Part shown: positions 1 through 12,002 of the stretch, piece after piece
Numbering within the stretch: position 1 is the first letter of the stretch
Layout: every line of letters begins with the position of its first letter
From: Canna indica
Lineage: Eukaryota > Streptophyta > Magnoliopsida > Zingiberales > Cannaceae
DNA: 64,000 bases
Direction: 5' to 3'
NCBI GenBank assembly: GCA_034359265.1
Contig: CP136895.1
Location: 2,048,501-2,112,500, forward strand
Program-made: the position numbers and the translations under genes
The notes under the pieces: generated by a model
Database searches by the model: none
Told to the model about the DNA's origin: nothing
What the model saw: the letters and a program-made list of their open reading frames with translations, nothing else

Positions 1-96
1 CCTTACGTTCTTCAACCCCACCTCTCCCTCTCCCTCTCCTCGCTCCGCCACTTCCCCACCCACGTCGCCCTCCGTCCTATCCACTTCCGCCGTCCG
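1..96 (+). promoter_or_regulatory. 5' leader of the choline-transporter-like gene
   Basis: This is a pyrimidine-rich stretch (CTCTCCCTCTCC type) directly before the first ATG at 97. It looks like a plant 5' untranslated leader. The core promoter probably lies left of the window, since no TATA box is visible here. Confidence 0.4.
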
Positions 97-3000
97 ATGG
101 GCAGTCGTGAAGAATCCCATCCGTCCTCATCCCAAGACCCTCAATCCGCCGCCGCGCAGCCCCTTCTCCAACCCCCCGCTGACGCCGATGCTCCCGACGC
201 TTGCGCCGCAGCGCCTCCGCCGCCCGACGAGGATCCCTACCCTCCCATCTCCTACCTCCACGGCCGTCGCCCGATCCGAGACCTCCCCGCCCTCCTACTT
301 TTCCTGCTTCTCTCCCTCGCCACCTTCGCTCTCGGCATCGCCGCCATCGCTCGCCGCAATCCCGCTGCCTCGCGCGTCTCCTCCTTCGTCTACGACCGCT
401 CCACTTCCTCCTGCGTCCTCCCCTCCTCCAATTCCTTCTTCTCCAATTCTCTTTCTTCATCCCCTTTCCTGAAGGATCTCATCTGGACCCTCGTCTTGAC
501 GCTCCTTCTCGCTGCCCCCATCGCTCTCGCTGTCATCTGGCTTCTGCAGCATTACGCCAAACAGGTGGTATACGCCTCCATCCCTTTCTTCATCCTCATC
601 CCATCTTTCCTCAACGTCTATTGGTTCGTCGCTTGCACCGTCGGCCGCGAGTGCCGCCAAGCCTTCCCGCTTGCCTACCGCATCGTCGTCCTCATCTTTG
701 TCTTCATCCTCATTGGGATCTTCATCTGGATCATCGTCGCCAACTGGCATCGCGTCGAGCTCACTGTTCACATCGTGCGAGTGGCTGCGACAGCACTCCT
801 GAGCAACTGCTCGCTGCTCGCCGTTCTTCCGGCACTGGGGATCGGGCTACTCATCTACTTCTTACCCATAATAGTTTTCTTGGTCTTCTCAACCTGGAAC
901 GGAAGTGTGGTACCAAGGGAAGTCGAGGGGACGGATGGGGAATATTACAAATGCGCGTGGAAGCAGGAGAGCTGGGTGTCTGCCTACTTTGCTTTAGCCA
1001 TCATAACCTTGATATGGTCTGCGGCGACTATGGTAGAGGCCAAGGTGTACATAACTAGCGGTACTGTTTCACAATGGTACTTCAACAAGGAAGGATCGAA
1101 GTCCACAAAGAGCATAAGGAGTTCATTGAGGTTTGACTCTGCTAACATTTGGGTAGTCTAATTCTAAAAGAGTAACCGATTTGAGTTCCTCTGAGCTTTT
1201 GCTTCATTATAGAATGCTATCTTTCTTACCATCTTGAATCTACTGATAATGTTTTTTTTAATACTATCTCGCATTTCAATTTTTACATATAAGTGTCTTT
1301 TACCGTCTCCTAAAGCCTACTACATATTTTTCCCTGAGTTCCCTAGTATCCTCTAGTTGTTGGATGAGAAGCTCCTCAATCAACTTTGCGTCAGCTCTGT
1401 TTTCTGGTGCAGGCTAGAACGTGACTTCACGGGAATCAATTCCCTTTTATCCTGCATCAATAACAATGTTAAGGATATCTTTTTAAATGCGACTCCTAAG
1501 ATATTTGGGTAATGATTGATGAAGTTGAGGATCAAATACCGACTATAGTTGATGAGATTTCTTGGTTTTGAGCTTAGAGTATTCATACTTGTTCTCTATA
1601 ATTATTAAACCAAAGTTGTGATTCGTCGTCCTTTACTAAGTAGTAAGGATGTAAGAGATATCTTCAAACACACAGGGATCTCTACAACTTAATGTACTCT
1701 GCTATTGTTAATGCAGTTATTGCTTAAGTTCATGCCACATTCTGACTTGCTTCACTCAATCTCTCATTTTGTATACTATCTAACTTGAAAGTGTTAGGTG
1801 TCTGTCAACAGTCAAGAGAACAATGTATTTTTTTGGCATGTTTTGTCTTGTATTTACCTCGTATTTTCTTCACATTTCAAAATTTTCCACTTTAGATGCT
1901 ATCTTCTACATTTTATGGAAGTTCTCATGTGAGACAAGATCAAAGGGCATACTGTGGTGTTGCTTCATGATAATGAACTTCAAGAAAAACTTAATCACTA
2001 ATCAATAACAATTATGTTGTCGAGTTCAGGAAAACAATGATAACAAGCTGTTTCTCTTTTGGAATAGTTTTTCTTGGTAGTTGTTAAAGCCTTCAAAGCC
2101 ACTCCTTTGTCTTCTTTAACAATGTTTCGAATTTCAAACTGGAAAGAGAAATAATACCAAATCAAAGGTGTAAGTAACACCAAGCAAATAAGACTCATAT
2201 ATTGGAATGTTATATCAAGCAACGTGGTGATTTGTATCCCACTTGCATGAAAGTGCAAGACGGCATGATGTGATTCATGCAGTAGATAGCTTTTGAACTA
2301 TTGCACAATGCCACAGCACACTGAACTGGGTACTTTCAGCAAGAAATAAGTTGAAGAGCTTACAGTGGGCAACAATCTGAGTTAGGTCTGGCATTCTAGA
2401 GAAAACTTAACTTTGCTATGCCATTGATAAGAATCCAGTAAAAGGGGAATTGCTCCAAGCAGGATGAATGGGAACTAAATGGAATAGTTATTGGATGATT
2501 AGGAACCCAAATCTATTTCTAGTGATGAACAACGGTGTGTTTTTTAAATTGTTTGTTTTTTTATAACATTTCTCTATTAGCTTTAGTAGATGGAAATGGA
2601 ATTCTGAGAGTGGATGTTCTTTTTAGAAGCTTAGAATCAAAGTTTAGAGTTGAACTAGTAGGTCAAGTGTGCTAGTCCCATGTTAGCCTCACCAACTCTT
2701 CCAAACATTAGAGTTTCTGGTGTTGTTGTCTGTGGTATTGAGAGTACTTGAAACTGCAAATTTTGCCATCTTGAGGCCTAATCTATAGTATTGTGATTTT
2801 TTGTGCACTTTAGTTTCTTGTTTTTGTTTGCACTTGTACTTCTAAAAATGATATGCAACAATGTAACATCATAAGCTTCTTGTGTAATTTCAAGAATTAT
2901 TGAAAATTAAAGTGTCTGATCACATCACTAGAGAAGCATTTGTTCTCTGATAGTGACTCCTGCCTAAGTGCCTAAAGTAGCTACAGTACTGTTGGTGTAG

Positions 3001-4999
3001 TGGTGTAATGTGTTTTTAGACAAAGCAGTTCAGTGTAAACATTACATAGTATATAATAATAGTTCATACTCTTGTTCTTCAAACTTCAAGATAAACTTTT
3101 AGGTCAAGATAGTTCTAGTAAATTCTATGAGGGCTCTGTTTTGTTACATACTAATTGGATTTAGTTAATTTCTCTACTGTGAATGTCAGCGAATTGTGTA
3201 CATCTGAAATTTCATTTGCTGGGACTCACAGTCTGTTTGATTCTAGAAGATTGATCAGGCATTAGATATGAACAATTTTCCAATTACACGGTTGACAGTA
3301 TGCAGTAAATTAAATTTACAAGATTGATATGCATGACATTTTTGGTGCAATGTTCAGTGTGGAGTAATTTTAATTTCTACAGTCACGTTAGTCTCCTGCA
3401 CATTGTTTTTATTAACTTCAGCTACTCTTTTTATCAATACTGGTTCCTATTACCACCCAAGCAGTATTCCCTAGTTGCAACTCTAATTTTGCACTCATGC
3501 AGGAATGCTTTTGGCCCATCCTTTGGAACAGTGTGTTTTTCAGGAATGGTAATGGGTGCTATACGCTTCGTGCGTGCCATTGTAGATAGTGCAAAGCAAG
3601 ATCAAGAAGCCCAGGGTTTCGTGAACCTAATTTTTAGGTGTTGTGCTAATTTCTTGTTGGCAGCATTTGATTTTGTCAACAAATTTACTATAATTTTTGC
3701 TGCAATAACTGGTGAAGGCTACTGTTCTGCTGCCAAGATGACATATGAGCTTTTGAGAAGGAATCTTCTCTCTGCTGTTTTTGTTGAGACTGTGTCTACA
3801 CGAATATTGATCGGGATAATGTTCGTCCTCTCAGCACTATATGCTATCGTTGTAAGTACAAACATTTCATCTTTCTTATTTTGCTTTTCTCTTTGCAAAT
3901 ACTTAAAAAACTGATATATTCTTACAGAAGACACGTATAAAGACTGATTTTAATTTTTTGAGTAGAGATACAAACTGATAATTGGTACCTCAAGTGTTTG
4001 ATATACATTAGCCGCTTAAAGGTGATATATCAGATAGGAGAAATGATGATCAAATAATTAAAGATGAGTAAGAGCATATATAAGGCTAATGTGTCCAAAG
4101 CAAACACCTTGATTATAAAAAAATCATCATCTTGGACATCTTACATTTTCTATTGGTCCCAAAAATATTTTAAAAGCAACTCGATAATGTTATTTATTTG
4201 AAATGTCTCGATGTTCTCTTCTGTTTTGCTAAACTGAATTGAAAACTTTCGAGGAAGCACATGTCATCCTCTTCTTTTTAGAGAAAAAACATAAAAGCAT
4301 ATCCAGGAGGTTTTTATGGTTTGTCCTTTGGGTTGGTTGTTGCGTTCCTTGACCCATTTGTTTAATATATAATGCTAGTATTTGACATGATGTAGCACCA
4401 ATCAATTCACCTATTTGTTTAATATATAATGCTAGTATTTGACATGATGTAGCACCAATCCATTCACCTATTTGTTTGATATATATCACTAGTGTTTGGC
4501 ATGATGTAGCGCCAATCCATTCACCTATTTCTTTGATATATATTGCCAGTGTTTGACATGATGTAGCACCAATCCATCGTCTTGGTATCTGCTTTGGATA
4601 GAAGTAGGTGCATTATGAATAGTGGCATGGTTTCCTCCATTTGTTCATGAATTACCCTTTCGATATTCCTATCCGTTTGTTTGAATTTAAATACATGTTC
4701 TCCTTTGTGATCACTCATTGCAATGTATATTGCAATAGGTTTGTGCAATTTTAAAGGCTGTCAGTGATCTTGGGGAGGAGATGTACTTAGTAGCAGCTCT
4801 TGCTTGGCTTCTGCTCATCGTGGTTTTAGGGTACGTTGTTCATGTACTGGACAACGTCATCGACACTGTATACGTGTGCTACGCAATTGACAGGGACAAA
4901 GGGGAAGTCTCTAAGCAGGACGTCCACGAGGTTTACGTTCTCCTACCAGTTAGTAGGAATCACAGATCTTCCATTGGCAGATCCTTGCCAATTGTATGA
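97..4999 (+). CDS. Choline-transporter-like (CTL / PNS1-type) multispanning membrane protein
   Basis: Three exons are supported: 97-1130, 3503-3851 and 4739-4999. The joins keep frame (AG|G codon, then phase 0) and give 547 aa. Introns are 2.37 kb and 0.89 kb, both GT-AG. The N-terminus is Pro/Ala-rich and probably cytosolic. About ten hydrophobic segments follow, for example near residues 63-85, 128-150 and 160-180 and in the LVAALAWLLLIVVLGY stretch of the last exon. The core matches the plant plasma-membrane choline transporter family (PF04515, formerly DUF580), including the conserved block around VSQWYF, the RNAFGPS join across intron 1 and DTVYVCYAIDRD near the C-terminus. Length fits the roughly 550-aa plant branch rather than the roughly 700-aa CHER1 branch. 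Family members move choline or related substrates across plasma or Golgi membranes; the substrate here is inferred. The first ATG is taken as the start. Confidence 0.9.
4352..4579. repeat. 57-bp tandem repeat, four copies, in CTL intron 2
   Basis: Copies begin at 4352, 4409, 4466 and 4523, each starting ACCYATTT and containing GACATGATGTAGC (GCATGATGTAGC in the third). Spacing is exactly 57 bp. Because 57 is divisible by three, the minus strand stays open through two copies, but it lies inside an intron and is not a gene. Confidence 0.92.
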
Positions 5000-6440
5000 T
5001 AATTATGTGCACTCTTGTAAATTTTATCGGAAATCATGGATTTGCTAGCGGTAGCTAATTCTTTTGTCTCTAATACCTCCTCTCTTGTTTATATTTAATT
5101 TGCTTCTATACCTTGTGCAGAAAAATGTCATGTAACTTTTTATATCTTTTGTATCTTATCCTTGTTTATTTCATGGTAAGGTATTGTTTTACATATAAGA
5201 GAAAATTTTCTTATGTTTTTTGTTTATCTATATCAGATTAGATTTTTACTTTTGGTTCTTGATCGGTTCAGCCAAAATTGTGTTCTCCTCTCATTCTCCT
5301 CCGTAACTATTGCTATTTAATTGTATTATATCATATCATCTTCTCAAACTATTAAATCATACTGCACTTTATCCACTTTAACCAAATAAGACCTTAAAAT
5401 AAGTATTATCCAACCTTTACTTTATTTCTTCTACTTCCTGTTTGCTGAGTACTCTTGTATTTGTACCCTCATTTTTAGTTAAGCCCTCCACGCAACTCTC
5501 GAAGGGCATCAAATGTCCATGGTTATAGTAGACCCTTCACAGCTGATCACATAGATTTTACTTCCACCTCTGCTGAGAATAACTGAATAAGAACATTACA
5601 AATAGAATATTCACCTCTTATAACGCACGACCCAAATTGTCAAGCTAAACATTGTGAAGGGTGCAATTGATATATATATATATATATATATATAAAGACT
5701 TTCATGGAAACAAATTAATAAAAAGTTCCTTTTTCTAAGAAAAGAACCTTACTCGCTGCTCCGAAACTAATACGCACCTCCATATATACAAGAAAAAGAA
5801 TCCAAAATCTCTACGCATAGGACACACTGAGGAAAAGCTGGCCATCCTTTGTTTATCTTCACGTGCATGCATCACACTACCCCTAACATTTCATATTCAC
5901 AGCAAAACACTGCCCAATGTACATGTGATTCGTGTTGCCTTCGCTGAGTACAAAACCATCGGGATCCATCATCTCCTTATCACTTCTCTTTCGGTAGGCC
6001 CATAACAATACGCACTCACTACAACCATGATATATTGAAATCAACACCCACTGATCCCCGCAAAACGCCAACCACTACCCAATGCGGAAAGGATAGGCGA
6101 CAACGTGGTATATAGTACTTGCCATCTCTTTCCAATTTGGATCAATTGATTGTTTAAGGTTGCTAATTAACTTGATGTGAGACTCTCTCGGTCCACTTTG
6201 ATGCCAAACATCGATCTTGCTGTCAGCGGATGGGCGACATTTATGGGCCCTCTGTGACTCTGTCCCTGCTCTCTTTCTCCATCGTCTCGTTCGCTGCCTT
6301 CCCTTTGAAGCAAAGAAGGAACAGGACCCTATGGCATGTCCTTGGTGTTGGATCCGAAGCTGGAAACGAACTCCAACTCATGATCGGCAATTTAAAATGA
6401 GAGCCTCCTTCGGAAAGACTCTCCCGACTCTGGAAAGCAA
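5000..6440. other. Intergenic stretch with 3' flank, (TA)n tract and an unidentified small ORF
   Basis: This follows the CTL stop codon and is mostly AT-rich. A (TA)12 tract lies at 5671-5694. A less AT-rich patch at about 6180-6430 holds a 56-codon plus-strand ORF at 6230-6400 ending in a segment with TLWHVLGVGSEAGNELQL. It looks protein-like but I cannot name a family, so it may be a gene fragment. No complete gene is seen. Confidence 0.4.
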
Positions 6441-6836
6441 GAGTATTAATCGATTAATCGAATCGTAAAATTTTTATTTAAATAGTGAATTTACGATTCG
6501 ATTTCGGTTAGAGAATATGAAAAATCAATTAAATTTTATTCGATTTAGGTTATTGGTTTGCGGATAACTAGATCTGAAATCGTTATAATTATTTATTTTA
6601 ATATTTTTTAGATATTTTAAAATTTAATTTACTAACTGGTTATCCGATTAGTAAACGAGTAATTAATTTTATTTAAACCAAACTAATCGGATTTGGTTAT
6701 TCGGCGGATAATCAAAATCGAGCTGGTTTCGATTTTAAATGCTAATTTTTTAAATTGAACCATTTCGGTTAGCATGTTTTTAATAGATTTCGGTTAATCA
6801 CGAAAAATACGATTAAGCAAACAATTGTCATCCCTA
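6441..6836. mobile_element. Degenerate non-autonomous TIR element, hAT-like right end
   Basis: The interval is AT-rich with self-complementary segments built from TTCGGTTA and TTAATCG words. It ends in CAATTGTCATCCCTA, the reverse complement of TAGGGATGACAATTG, which resembles the TAGRGRTGRCAATGG ends of the intact element at 22442-22862. The left end is poorly defined and no target-site duplication was found, so the left boundary is approximate. Confidence 0.35.
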
Positions 6837-7215
6837 CTTGAAGGCGGATCTTTGGGCGAGAAGAGAAGTAGCTGAATCATGGCGGGCTCCACCAAAATTT
6901 CTACCTGACGTTTCTATCGGCACGTAGATTTGCTTTAAACCAATCTCATCCCTTCCAAGTTCCAACTCAATTTATCCCAACTCGTCTTGCCCCACAAAAA
7001 ATATTTTAGTATAGTTCGTATCCTTCGGGCTAATATAACTCGCAGCTTAATTAATAGGATATATATATAATATTTGCGTCATTCCTGAAAAATATAGGAC
7101 AGAGACAGATAATTAATGTGATCTTTACATCTATTCTGCTTTATCTTATTTTTAAAACATAGTGTTCCCTAACGAAACACACCAAATGTTTCTGATGTTG
7201 TCAAGCGGCTCGTAA

Positions 7216-8051
7216 GGTGGTGTTTGGTTAGCGAAAATTATTTTTTGGTTTGGTTTCAGTGAAACTGAAAATATGGTTTCGAAAACTTGATTTTGGTTTT
7301 TAGTTTTCAGTTTTCTGAAAACGTGTTTGGTTAATAAAAACAACATCAGTACGTTTTAGTTAGTTGAAATCAGTAAATATTTATTTGATTATAAAAAATA
7401 ATATTAATTTTCTTTGAATATTTTTAGTAGTAATTAAATGTTTAATTAGTTTACAAAATTAAATATTTGTTAATATGATTACAAAATATTTAAATGATTT
7501 AATTAATTAAGTTATTGATAATTTAAGATTTTTTTATTTAATTAGATATAAAAATTAATTAATAGTTATTATAAAATTTCAAAAAAAAAAATAAGTCCAA
7601 TGATCTAAAATTAGGTTTGATTAAATTATAAATAGATCAACTTTAAGAAAATTGAGTTATTTAAAATTTGGATTTGAGTCAATTAGATATAAATTGGTTT
7701 AATTATTTTATAAATTTAAAATAAAAGTTTGAGTTAAAAATGATTATTTTTATTTTTATTTTTAAAAATTCGATATAGTTTGATTTATTTTTAAATTAAT
7801 TAATTTTATAAAAAAATATTTATAATTACAAAGTTGTCACAGCATTTTGATAACGAAACCGACAGTCTCGAAACCACATAAAACAACATTCTGTTGTTTT
7901 CATTTTTATTAAGAAAACTGATTTCGTTTTCATTCTGGTTTCGATTCAGTTTCACGAAAACACTAAACCAAATACATTTTCGTAAACAGTTTTGGTTTCA
8001 GTGAAATTGAAACCATGAAAATAGACTTGATTTCGCTAACCAAATAGGCCC
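7216..8051. mobile_element. Tourist/Harbinger-like MITE, 836 bp, TAA target duplication
   Basis: The left end GGTGGTGTTTGGTTAGCG and the inverted right end GGGCCTATTTGGTTAGCG share TTTGGTTAGCG, and similarity continues inward (GTTTCAGTGAAACTGAAA on the left, its complement-like partner on the right). TAA lies directly outside both ends (7213-7215 and 8052-8054), the target preference of PIF/Harbinger elements. The interior is AT-rich with no coding capacity. I see no transposase, so it is non-autonomous. Confidence 0.75.
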
Positions 8052-8232
8052 TAAGATTCCTTTTCATTTGACTGGGATATTACAAACTAAAATTTTGATG
8101 CATCCATTTGGACAAAGAATAAGCAAAGCTTCTTTGCCATATAGTCGATGCAATCACTTGCTACCATCCTAATGTGGAGGGAGGAGTAAGTTTTCATGAA
8201 TCAAATCATCATAGTGATGACAATTATACATC

Positions 8233-8680
8233 TAGCGGGGGTGTTCATGAGTCGGATCGGATCGGATTTAGGAGAAAAATCGATCCGATCCTATCAAGTG
8301 TAATCAGATCGGATCGGATTGAAATTTTTTCACCTCTCAAATCCGACCCGACCTAGTTCGGGTCGAGTCGGGTCAGGTAGTCAAGTTTATCCGTTTAAGT
8401 AAAAAAGAGTTTTTAACAATATTTTTTTAAAAAAATAAAAAATAATTTAAAATAAATATTTTTTAATATAAATATTTAAAAATAATTAAAAAATATAAAT
8501 AATCGGACCATCGGGTCGGATCTCGAGTTATCGAATTTCAAATTCTAAAATTCGAGACTCGACCCGATTAATCGATTATGGTCGAATTTGATCAAATTGT
8601 ACTCGATCCGATCCGATTACCCGACTCAACTCAATCCAAATAGATCGGTCGGATCGAATTCTCGAATTCATAGCATGACA
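8233..8680. mobile_element. Non-autonomous TIR element rich in GATCGGATCGG words
   Basis: It starts TAGCGGGGGTGTTCATGAG followed by repeated TCGGATCGGATCGG, and ends with CCGATCCG-rich DNA and AATTCATAGCATGACA, which is roughly the inverse of the start. Elements with TAG(G)GGTGTTCATGAG starts are widespread in plants and are usually classed as hAT-type. The centre is nearly pure A/T. No clear 8-bp target duplication remains. Confidence 0.5.
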
Positions 8681-8997
8681 AATCTCTTATCCTATCCTGA
8701 CATGGGGCAGGTAGAAATACAATGCCTGATATGGCGCTTCCATTGAGCCACTAGCATGCAAATAGCATCTGTCGACCTTCGATTGGACCATCAAGTCGTA
8801 TTTTAGGGACATCTTATATGCCATTTCCATGAATGAAGCTTAACATTCATGAGAGCATCTACAGATCTTATTGTCCTTTATTCATTTATGGAGCTGGGCA
8901 TTGACTCCTCACTGAATAAACATGTCAATGCAATAATTACTCTGGTCAATATTTAATTCAGTATAAAAAAGTGATACCATACTGGTACGATGTCGAA

Positions 8998-9456
8998 GGG
9001 TGATTTTTATTTTTGAATTATTAGAAATTAAATAAAAATATTTTAAACTCTTTTTTATTAATTTTTATCATTAAATAAATAAAAATAATTAAAAAATACT
9101 CTCAAACTATTAAAAATGAGTAAAAATATTCATAAACTTATTTTTTGATAAAATTTTTACCCTTAGAAATTTAGACAAACGAAAATAATTATAAAATATT
9201 AATATTTTTATTCATTTTTAAGGAAAAAAATATTTTCTACCTTTAAATATAGGTAAAAATACTAGTATTTTTAACTATTTTTACTTGTCTAAGAGTAAAA
9301 AATTTATCGAAAAAAAGTTTAAGAGTATTTTTATTCATTTTTAATAGTTTGAGAGTATTTTTCAATTGTTTTCGTTTGTTTAAAAATAAAAATCAATCAA
9401 ATAAGAGTTTAAAAATATTTGTACCTTATTTTTAATAGTTCGAGGATAAAAATTAT
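8998..9456. mobile_element. Long-TIR MITE, family shared with 40841-41240
   Basis: The two ends are inverted repeats of about 60 bp. The reverse complement of the right end reads ...ATCCTCGAACTATTAAAAAT, and the left end is a decayed version of the same sequence. The copy at 40841 starts with the same CCTCGAACTATTAAAAATA motif, so two members of one family occur in this window. The interior is A/T with no coding potential. Confidence 0.6.
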
Positions 9457-10006
9457 TCTTAATCCATAAAAAAAAACGAAGAAACAAAGAGGGGAAAAGA
9501 AGGAAGAAAATAAAAAGGAAAATAAGAGAAAATAAAAAGCTCGTTCACTTGGATAACATAAGGCAAGAAAATAAGTGATTTTTTACCTACATCGTCAAGT
9601 CATTTCAATTTTCATAACAAATATTTAACACTACAAGTAATATTATAACTAATAGAAAGATCAATCCCAAACCTTTTTCTTATTTTTTTCTTAAGTTTAT
9701 GCAAAAGAATTCATCATTATAATCAATTGCCATCATTGATTATTATCGTGTGTAAATCTTAATACTAAGTAGATAATTACAAAATTAGATTTTAAAAAAT
9801 ATCCAATTAAAATATGACTTGACACATTTTATCTTATCATTTTTTCCTAATTTTTTCAATTAAAAAATGAAAATACAGGGTGAAAGAGAATATAAAGGCA
9901 TCAGTTATCTCTCCTTTCCTTCTTCTAAAGAAGTTCTCCAAATAAAAAATTGTCACGTGTATGTGCATGATAGTATAATGTATATATTACTTGTTTTTTA
10001 ACCAAA
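9457..10006. other. AT-rich intergenic DNA without recognisable genes
   Basis: The sequence includes an A/G-rich stretch at about 9470-9540 and runs of A and T. No reading frame with family similarity is visible and no repeat boundary was found. Confidence 0.5.
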
Positions 10007-10016
10007 CTTCCAAAAT

Positions 10017-10164
10017 AGTAAAAAAAAATAGATTCGAATTTTGGGAATAAAAAATTTTCAAATTCGAATATAAAGATGGAGAATTTTCTAAATCAGAATT
10101 GAGTGAAAATAAATATTCATTTTATCCTTGGTCAAAGTCTTTAACCAGTTAGAGAGTTTGACCA

Positions 10165-10209
<45 letters not shown>

Positions 10210-11071
10210 AATAATCTTAATTTATAAAATACTTATTATGATAAAAATAAGATATTAAAGAATAAAAAATATATTTTTTAAACTCTCTAATATATTAAAG
10301 ATTTTTGTACCAAGTCTATAAATTTAAATTTAAATTAAAAATTATAAAATATTTTGATGTAAAATATTTTTCTAGATCATAATACATTTTTTGTATCATT
10401 AAAAATTATTTTATAAATTCAAATATTTTTTTTAAAAAAATGTATAAAGTTATTATAGACATTGCACAAAAGTCTCTAATGAGTTAGAGACTTTTGTTTA
10501 TAGTAATTTTATAATTATAAAAATAAAGTTTAATTCACAAAAAAATATAAGTGATATAAAAGATGTGCTAGAATCTGTCAAAATATTTTGGACAAAAAAT
10601 ATTTCACTAACATCATAATTAAAAATTAATTTTATAGACTTTGGACAAAAGTTTCTAATGCATTAGAGACTTTTGCCCAAAGTCCATAATATCAAAAATA
10701 TTTTATAATTTTTAATTTAAATTTGGATTTATAGACTTTGGGCAAAACTCTCTAATGATTTAGAGAGTTTGAAAATATATTTTTTAGACTATAACACCCT
10801 ATTTCTATATCATTAGAGAGATCGAAAATATATATTTTAAAGTCTAACACCTCATTTTTATTATACCTCTTTTTTTTATAAATTAAAATTATTTTTTATA
10901 TTTTTTTAATATATTTTAAAAATGTTTAACCAAAGTCTCTAATTGGTTAGAGACTTTGGTCAGGGGTAAAATGGGTGTTTATTTCATCCAATTCCGATTT
11001 GAGGAATTCCCCATCTTTAGATCCGGATTTGAGAATTTCTCATCCTAAAATCCGAATCTGGGAAATTGCTG
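10017..11071. mobile_element. Foldback / Mutator-like non-autonomous element with about 150-bp TIRs
   Basis: CTTCCAAAAT occurs as a direct repeat immediately outside both ends (10007-10016 and 11072-11081), a 10-bp target duplication of the length made by Mutator-like transposases. The outer 130-150 bp on each side are inverted repeats: the left has AGATTCG, ATTTT, TCAAAT, AAAGATGG and GGTCAAAGTCT in order, and the right has the complementary order. Inside are several short palindromes built on CAAAGTCTCTAAT and TTAGAGACTTTG. It also holds a (TA)n tract at about 10170-10196. No transposase is present. Confidence 0.75.
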
Positions 11072-11081
11072 CTTCCAAAAT

Positions 11082-11885
11082 GATAAAAATCACAAATACA
11101 AAAAAAAATACTAAATTTGGAACCCTTAATGTCGTCGTTCGTTATTTATAAAAACTGGAATAGCATGCTGAACACACACAAAAAAATTATTGTCTCTACT
11201 TGAATTGAACATCCACCCTTTGGCATCTTTTCATTTCTCCTCCTTGTCAATTTTCGATCAATCGGAGTCGAAATGAAACTAAAAATTTACGAAGAGTTAG
11301 CGGACTGTCACATTTACCGAGAATCAAAATGAAACTAAACATATAAGATTGAAAATTTCGAAATGAAACTTATAAAATCAAATCTGTCAACGTGTATGAA
11401 CGGTGTTAGTCCATATTTACGGAAAGTTAGCGGACTGTCACGGATATTATCAAATTTGCACTACGAAATAAATTTATAGGACTGAAAATATTAAAATGGA
11501 TTTTATAAAATTAAAATCTAAAAAATTAAAAACTTATCTAACCAGATAGGCATACTCCCCTGATAAATAAAGAAACTGATATACCTACGTCCTCACTCAA
11601 CCACTCGACAATTGCTGCAAAGTCCAAAATTTCTGTACTCAATTGGAGCCGAATTTACGGATTATACCGGATTATAATAATTAGTAGTAACTGTTGAGTT
11701 GCCAGTACATTAATGAAAAGGCAAATGTCAGTTTAATTAAAGCTAATATTTATTACAATAATATAAAATGGAGTTGCAGTAAAAATAAATAAATAATAAT
11801 GATTTTAACTAAATTCCTTAAAATCTTAGTATATTTAACAATGAACCTTTTATTATATGAGCCCTGGAATTTACAACTCTCCGCC
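11082..11885. other. Intergenic DNA upstream of the ADF gene
   Basis: AT-rich DNA. The words GTTAGCGGACTGTCAC occur twice (about 11296 and 11426) within an imperfect direct repeat of about 130 bp. No coding region is seen. The last part should contain the ADF promoter. Confidence 0.45.
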
Positions 11886-11892
11886 TATAAAT
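11886..11892 (+). promoter_or_regulatory. Probable TATA box of the ADF gene
   Basis: TATAAAT in the context CCGCCTATAAATCACC lies 117 bp before the ADF start codon. That leaves room for a leader of about 85 nt starting near 11918. It is the only good TATA match just upstream of the gene. Confidence 0.6.
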
Positions 11893-12002
11893 CACCCTCA
11901 AAAGTCCACAACCCCTGTCCCCGAAGGCAACAAGAGAAGCAAGGTTAGGAAGGTCCTTAAGGCAGGCAGCAACACCTTGGCACGTCTCTACTGCAATTAA
12001 CC

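Noticed and set aside
4229..4489. Minus-strand frame with repeated YIKQIGE segments
   Set aside because: It is an artefact of the 57-bp tandem repeat whose length is a multiple of three.
4352..4579. Regularly spaced repeats considered as a CRISPR array
   Set aside because: The units are directly adjacent, with no unique spacers, and lie in a plant gene intron.
5883..6071. 62-codon minus-strand frame
   Set aside because: No recognised family, no splice-linked neighbours and no promoter; composition is that of intergenic DNA.
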